A stretch of DNA of 64,000 nucleotides, from NCBI RefSeq assembly GCF_001971585.1, contig NZ_CP019323.1, forward strand, positions 336,053 to 400,052, written 5' to 3'. The translations under genes were made by a program, and so were the position numbers. Positions 59,686 through 64,000 of the stretch are shown here, in pieces (position 1 is the stretch's first letter; each line of letters opens with the position of its first letter). This DNA is from Companilactobacillus allii. Its GTDB lineage: Bacteria; Bacillota; Bacilli; Lactobacillales; Lactobacillaceae. The notes beneath the pieces were generated by a model, which saw only the letters and a program-made list of their open reading frames with translations, had not been told where the DNA came from and made no database searches.

Positions 59686-61152
59686 TTAACCTAAATCATT
59701 TTCAGTTTCTAGTTTGCTCGCTTTATTAGTTGATTCTTGTCTATCTTTCTTTTCAACGTAATCTTTAGAATGTACGCGGAATGCTAATAAGAATCCTAAG
59801 ACGGCCAATACTAATGTAAAGGCGAATCCATAGTGAGCACCATTTGTGAATGCTAGTGAAGTTGAGTGTCCACCATTAGCGAAGTAGCTGTTTTGACCAG
59901 CACTCAACAATAGTGTAGCGACACCTGTAGCTACGGCACCAATAACTTGTTGGAAAGTATTGATGATAGCTGAACCATCGGCTGATTGATATTCATTCAA
60001 TGAATTCAATCCATAAGTTTGTGATGGTGACATTGCTAGTGGCACACCGATCATAAGAACGATATGGGCAGCAATGATATAACCTAGTGAACTGTTCTGA
60101 TTACTAAATAAGAACATAACAGCACCAATTGCTGAAACTAAGAAACCAAGACGTGCCAACCATTTTGCACCGATACTATCGTATGCACGACCAGCACCAA
60201 ATGATACAGCAGCATTAATAATACCACCTGGTAACATAACAACTCCTGTTAATGCAACTGCTACTCCAAGTCCATTTTGTAGGTACATTGGTAGTATATA
60301 CATAGCAGACAATGTAATACCAAAGTTAAGCATAACAAGCACTGAACCAGTAACGAATTCAGGTCTACGTAATACGGCAAAGTCCAAAGTTGGAGTCTTT
60401 GCTTTCAATTGTTGTCTGATATAAACAACTAATAAAATTACACCCGCAATTAATGAAACAATTGCGACTGGAACATTACTACTTAAATAACTAACACCAA
60501 AGACGATTAAGCCAAAACTGATTGTTGAAAGGAAAATAGCTAGCCAATCAACAGCTGGTTTAGTTACTTCGAAGACATTTGTTAGATTCTTTTCCATAAA
60601 TACTAATGCTATTAATAGGAAGACAATGAATGAAACAAAGATCCATCTCCATGAAGCTACACCTAAGATAATACCGGAGATTGTTGGTCCGATAGCTGGT
60701 GCAAACATGATAACAAGTGCTGCAGCACCAAGAGCGGCACCTAGCTTGTTAGGTGGGAAAATTCTCATAGCAATTGAGAACATTAATGGCAAAATCAACC
60801 CTGTAGCGATACCTTGGATCATACGGCCAATTAATAAAATAGCGAAACTTGGTGCAATCGCTGCAATAATTGATCCGATAATGAAGTCAAGTATTCCGAA
60901 ACGAACTAATCCCCTAGTTGAGAAATGTTTAGTTAATAAACTTGAAAGTGGTAGGACGATGGCAATGACAAGCATATAGCCTGTAACTAACCATTGTGCT
61001 GTACCAGTTTCGATAGAAAAAGCTTTCATAATAGATGGAAGAGCAATATTTAATGATGTTTCACTAAACATTCCTACGAATCCACCGATCAAAACACCCA
61101 TTAAAGCCAAATATGGATGCTCTGGTTTTGTATTGATTTGAGATTTACTCAT
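59686..61152 (-). CDS. MFS multidrug exporter, DHA2 (EmrB/QacA) family
   Basis: 488 aa, about fourteen membrane segments. Motif LNIALPSIMKAF in TM1, WLVTGYMLVIAIVLPLSSLLTK (motif B area) and GRMIQGIATGLILPLMFSI with motif C-like GPTISGIILGVASWRWIF. Proton-driven efflux of drugs or toxic metabolites. ATG after GGAGGTAAC. The palindrome TGTTGCAACA 16 bp before the start also occurs before the ABC exporter at 19 kb. Confidence 0.9.
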   Translation of the reverse strand: MSKSQINTKPEHPYLALMGVLIGGFVGMFSETSLNIALPSIMKAFSIETGTAQWLVTGYMLVIAIVLPLSSLLTKHFSTRGLVRFGILDFIIGSIIAAIAPSFAILLIGRMIQGIATGLILPLMFSIAMRIFPPNKLGAALGAAALVIMFAPAIGPTISGIILGVASWRWIFVSFIVFLLIALVFMEKNLTNVFEVTKPAVDWLAIFLSTISFGLIVFGVSYLSSNVPVAIVSLIAGVILLVVYIRQQLKAKTPTLDFAVLRRPEFVTGSVLVMLNFGITLSAMYILPMYLQNGLGVAVALTGVVMLPGGIINAAVSFGAGRAYDSIGAKWLARLGFLVSAIGAVMFLFSNQNSSLGYIIAAHIVLMIGVPLAMSPSQTYGLNSLNEYQSADGSAIINTFQQVIGAVATGVATLLLSAGQNSYFANGGHSTSLAFTNGAHYGFAFTLVLAVLGFLLAFRVHSKDYVEKKDRQESTNKASKLETENDLG

Positions 61153-61167
61153 AGTTACCTCCGTTTT

Positions 61168-61177
61168 TGTTGCAACA
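61168..61177. promoter_or_regulatory. Perfect palindrome TGTTGCAACA before the MFS exporter
   Basis: Identical to 19014-19023. It lies between the MFS start codon and its likely promoter. Candidate operator for the TetR protein at 18.4-18.9 kb or a similar regulator. Confidence 0.45.
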
Positions 61178-61299
61178 GTGGATTAATATACCAGAAAAAA
61201 AAAGTTTTCGTAAGTTTTTTCTGAAAATTTTTTTATTTGTTTACAAAAATTGGCATAATTTCGTTGTATATAGAGGTAGGAATGCGGTTTCTTGTTATG

Positions 61300-61352
61300 A
61301 AAAAAATATCGATTGAGAAAATTTTGATTTCTCAACCGATATTTTTTTAATA
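61300..61352 (-). terminator. Terminator after the TIM-barrel-like gene
   Basis: On the minus strand AAATATCGGTTGAGAAA-TCAAAA-TTTTCTCAATCGATATTT with a T7 tract. Very stable; starts 5 bp after the stop. Confidence 0.92.
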
Positions 61353-61356
61353 AGCC

Positions 61357-62286
61357 TTATCTATTAATGGAACGAGCCATTCTTTGAATAGCATGACGTT
61401 CACCACGAATAGCTTTACTTAGTGCATAGATATTATCAATTGGTGATTGAATTCCCCATGCAGCGTCTCCGATATGTTGAATATCAACACCAATAATCTT
61501 ATTTCTAATGGCGATATTCTCGATATAGCTTGCACCAGAACCTTCTTGACTAGTACCGATTGTACTCATTACCAGAGCATTTTTGCTATGAGCTAATTTA
61601 ACGATTTCTTTCAACTCTGCATCATCTAACTCTGGAACTGTACCAACTGCAGGAACCAAAATAACATCAGCACCAGCTTCCAAGAAGCTTTCAGTTGCCT
61701 CTTTACTTACGACTGGCTCATTAACACCGGCACCATGCATCTTACCAGCGATGACTAGGCCTTTGAAATTAGCCTTTGCAACCTTGATATTGGCTGCAAT
61801 TTGAGCATTTGTCACACCAGTTCCTGGATTACCAGTTAAAACAACAAAGTTGAATCCTAATTTAGCGACCTCTTTAATGGTCTTCTCACTGGCCATTCTG
61901 CCTTCAGGAATAATCAATCTATCTTCTGACATATCGGCATTAGGATCAACGGGTTCAAGGTTAACACCAATAGGTCTTCCAACTAATTTTTGCAATTTTT
62001 TAATACTTTGTCCATCATGATGTGCTTTAGCTGTTGCTAGAGTGCCTTCACCCTCATATAATCCCAATATCAATGGGTTCAAAACATCTAAGCCGTTTAA
62101 CAGAATCAAATCTGCACCAAAGGCTGCCGCAATTTCTGAAGTTGTTAATCCATCTAGTGCTTCGTGGCCAACGACGTTTTCGCTTAAAACGACACGACCT
62201 TCACTGGCTTTGATACTTTGCTTTAATTCTTGGCCGTTCATTGCTAAGACTTCACTTGTATTTGCACTAATTAATCTTTTTACCAT
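61357..62286 (-). CDS. TIM-barrel-like protein of PTS operons (DUF7916-like)
   Basis: 309 aa. The pattern of beta-strands (FGADLILLNGLDV, GRPIGVNLEPVD, GFNFVVLTGNPGTGVTN, FKGLVIAGKMHGAG, GADVILVPAVGTVPELDD, ALVMSTIGTSQEGSG) suggests a TIM barrel related to phosphoenzyme mutases or aldolases. In databases such proteins are often labelled haloacid dehalogenase-like, but no HAD DxDxT/V motif is present. It follows a PTS EIIC gene on the same strand, so it may act on a phosphorylated sugar. Actual reaction unknown. Confidence 0.75.
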   Translation of the reverse strand: MVKRLISANTSEVLAMNGQELKQSIKASEGRVVLSENVVGHEALDGLTTSEIAAAFGADLILLNGLDVLNPLILGLYEGEGTLATAKAHHDGQSIKKLQKLVGRPIGVNLEPVDPNADMSEDRLIIPEGRMASEKTIKEVAKLGFNFVVLTGNPGTGVTNAQIAANIKVAKANFKGLVIAGKMHGAGVNEPVVSKEATESFLEAGADVILVPAVGTVPELDDAELKEIVKLAHSKNALVMSTIGTSQEGSGASYIENIAIRNKIIGVDIQHIGDAAWGIQSPIDNIYALSKAIRGERHAIQRMARSINR

Positions 62287-62420
62287 ACTTGGTTCTCTCC
62301 TTGATTGTTTTTTTCTTAAACTGGTTACAATAACTGATTGTGTTAACTTTATTATCCACTAATTTCATTAAGTTAAAATGCATGTTAAGGCGCTGTTTAT
62401 TTTTGTTTCCTAAACGAGCT

Positions 62421-62639
62421 GCGCAAAGCAACTTCCTGTGCTTACTACGATTAACGATTGCGTCAACTTCGTTGCCACTATCATTAACCTAGGTAATGCT
62501 CAGAAGTTAACCGCTTTGCTCCGCTCTCTATTTTTGCGCAAAGCAACTTCCTGTGCTTACTACGATTAATAATTGCGTCAACTTCGTTGCCACTATCATT
62601 AATCTAGGTAATGCTCAGAAGTTAACCGCTTTGCTCCGC
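62421..62639. repeat. Palindromic element, copies H1 and H2 (tandem, 115-bp period)
   Basis: Two nearly identical units (62421-62524 and 62536-62639). Each has arms GCGCAAAGC / GCTTTGCTCCGC, inner AACTTCCTGTGCTTAC and GTAATGCTCAGAAGTT, and a central imperfect hairpin (GTCAAC-TTC-GTTG). Relative to other copies the stem AATTTC/GAAATT has become AACTTC/GAAGTT, again compensated. Directly after the EIIC stop; the rest of the 62287-62420 gap holds the promoter of the downstream gene and nothing else I see. Confidence 0.82.
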
Positions 62640-62644
62640 TCTCT

Positions 62645-63979
62645 CTAGATTTCTCCAGCTTCTTCAAGCTTTTGTTGTTTATTCAATGTGTACATGAATG
62701 GGAAGTAGATAATTACATCTAATACGACATTGACTAATTGTAATACTGAACCTGTCCAACTATTTGTTGCTAAAAATCCAGAAATAACTGGAGGCATTGT
62801 CCAAGGTACAACGGCTCCTATTGGTAATGGAACGATTCCTGTCTTCATGGCAAAATATGTTGTGATTGCATTGACGATTGGAGCTAATACGAAGGCGATT
62901 ACTAGTGTTGTATTCAAAACAACTGGTAGACCAAACATTGTTGGTTCGTTGATATTGAATAATCCTGGTGTAATTGTCAATGGTGCTAGGATCGTGGCTT
63001 GTTTACTGGCTTGGTGTGTAATTACTAAAATACCGATACATAATACCAATCCGATTGTGGCACCGCCACCACCCATATATACAAAGTTATCAATAAATGG
63101 TTGTGTAATAATGTGTCCACCATGTGCAAGATCAAGGTTACCAGCCTTGAACAATAGACGGTTGGCATCAGTATTCATCAGCCAAATTGGTTGAATGATT
63201 GGATTGATGATGTTCCCACCATGGATACCAACAAACCAGAACAAACTGTTAAGCATAATAGCTACAACTGTCCCGCCTAATGTATCTCCTAATAAACCTA
63301 GTGGTTTCGACAAAATATTTAATAATAGTTCATGGGCATTACCGATTCCTGTCCATTCAAGAACTGCATAGATCAAACCGAAAAACATAATAATAACGGC
63401 ACCTGGAATTAAGGCGCTGAATGACTTAGAAACGGCCGGTGGAACTGTTTCCGGCATCTTAATTTGAATATCGTGATTAATAAACCATTGGAACACATAT
63501 CCTGTGATCAAACCTATAATAAGTGCGATAAATAAACCTTTACTACCTAAGTATCCATAAGGCATACCTTCTAGCGGAACTTTGTCCCCACTCATAATAC
63601 TTGGTGTAAGTACGAAGAATGATGAAACAGCAATAACACCAGCTGATTTACCATCAGTCTTATATTGCTCAGCATAACTCGATGCAATACCAAATGCACC
63701 AATCACACCTAATAGTCCAAATGAACCATTAGTGATTTTGTTGAACACATCAGCAACAGATACACCATGCGAACTTGTAGCTGCAATCCAATTTGTCCAT
63801 GCGGTTATTGGTAAACTTCCTAAAATAAGAAATACCGAACCAACAATGATCAGTGGCATTGATAACGCTATACCATCACGAATGGCAATCAGTGGTTTAA
63901 ATCCACCAATTTTAACAGCAACAGGCATCAATTTTTTCTCAACGAATTCACTGATTCCTGAGTTTTTTTCCTTTGACAT
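62645..63979 (-). CDS. PTS cellobiose/lichenan-type EIIC permease
   Basis: 444 aa membrane component of a lactose/cellobiose-family PTS. IGGFKPLIAIRDGIALSMPLIIVGS at the start, GIHGGNIINPIIQP, GGGGATIGLVL and NINEPTMFGLPVVLN (the conserved sugar-site Asn-Glu) are hallmarks. About ten membrane segments. ATG at 63979 after GAGGGAG; a GTG three codons earlier is possible. No EIIB domain is fused. The gene is complete, only 21 bp from the window edge. Confidence 0.93.
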   Translation of the reverse strand: MSKEKNSGISEFVEKKLMPVAVKIGGFKPLIAIRDGIALSMPLIIVGSVFLILGSLPITAWTNWIAATSSHGVSVADVFNKITNGSFGLLGVIGAFGIASSYAEQYKTDGKSAGVIAVSSFFVLTPSIMSGDKVPLEGMPYGYLGSKGLFIALIIGLITGYVFQWFINHDIQIKMPETVPPAVSKSFSALIPGAVIIMFFGLIYAVLEWTGIGNAHELLLNILSKPLGLLGDTLGGTVVAIMLNSLFWFVGIHGGNIINPIIQPIWLMNTDANRLLFKAGNLDLAHGGHIITQPFIDNFVYMGGGGATIGLVLCIGILVITHQASKQATILAPLTITPGLFNINEPTMFGLPVVLNTTLVIAFVLAPIVNAITTYFAMKTGIVPLPIGAVVPWTMPPVISGFLATNSWTGSVLQLVNVVLDVIIYFPFMYTLNKQQKLEEAGEI

Positions 63980-64000
63980 AGATCTCACTCCCTCAACTAG

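Noticed and set aside
10501..62640. Palindromic elements as a CRISPR array or MITE family
   Set aside because: Copies are dispersed and mostly single, arms differ between copies, no target-site duplications are visible and no spacers or cas genes occur.
62730..63194. 154-codon plus-strand frame over the EIIC gene
   Set aside because: Antisense of a clear membrane protein gene, without start signals.
1..64000. tRNA, rRNA, prophage or plasmid genes
   Set aside because: No tRNA or rRNA sequence, integrase, phage structural gene or replication-initiation gene was recognised; the only clear mobile element is the IS at 21.5-23.3 kb.

Overview
The window looks like chromosome from a low-GC member of the Lactobacillaceae. 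The gene set (phosphotransferase sugar uptake, two D-lactate dehydrogenases, C69 dipeptidase, OpuC osmolyte uptake, Nramp manganese uptake, haem catalase) and the regulatory style (LicT/RAT, CcpA cre, CIRCE, T-box, PyrR) fit a Companilactobacillus-like species. That genus is my inference; no rRNA or tRNA gene is present to confirm it.

Layout. 1-2.5 kb (minus): the start of a beta-galactoside/beta-glucoside operon (licT, EIIA, a 6-phospho-glycosidase cut by the window edge) with promoter, cre and RAT/terminator. 2.5-5.7 kb: ddl with a D-lactate-type active-site Phe, a secreted DUF1002 protein and RNase HI. 5.8-12.2 kb: an alpha/beta hydrolase, a YhgE/Pip membrane protein that seems to start at ATT, a zinc peptidase and cardiolipin synthase. 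12.4-17.4 kb: catalase, esterase and a BspA-like surface protein. 17.5-27.4 kb: two TetR-plus-ABC-exporter modules around an IS1182-type element and a glycosylase gene. 28-31.7 kb: mntH, a terC-family gene, an AraC regulator and a DUF488 gene. 31.8-35.8 kb: opuC operon and a CIRCE-controlled hsp20. 35.8-38.7 kb: two near-duplicate amino-acid permeases under a T-box. 38.7-40.8 kb: an RNA-rich zone with three related C-rich small RNAs, a structured RNA on the other strand and a LacI regulator. 40.9-54.8 kb: menG, a PyrR-controlled uracil permease, fbp, an aldo/keto reductase, two ApbE-like genes, ldhD, a DMT exporter, pepD and a xanthine permease. 55-59.5 kb: a second D-2-hydroxyacid dehydrogenase, a methionine T-box over two tandem MetE-like genes, a 25-residue peptide gene ending in a double-Trp motif, and a YxeA-family gene. 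59.7-64 kb: an MFS drug exporter, a TIM-barrel-like protein of PTS operons and a cellobiose-type EIIC.

Three things stand out. (i) Three paralogous ~100-nt RNAs carry runs of C and strong terminators; all have the same promoter layout, TTCACA-N5-TTCACA, a further TTCAYA 22 bp on, and a -10 box 9 bp after that. The same box-to-minus-10 spacing occurs before both ApbE-like genes, which suggests one OmpR/PhoP-type regulon. (ii) At least eight copies of a 100-110 bp palindromic element lie at gene 3' ends. The outer arms differ in sequence but stay complementary within each copy, while an internal loop (TTCCGC opposite TGCTCG) is conserved. One copy holds the IS element at its centre. (iii) The small peptide ending FDWWGLK resembles the XIP competence pheromones of streptococci, although no ComR-like gene is in view.

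Gene functions come from motifs and family resemblance read by eye. Promoter and RNA calls are pattern-based and untested.
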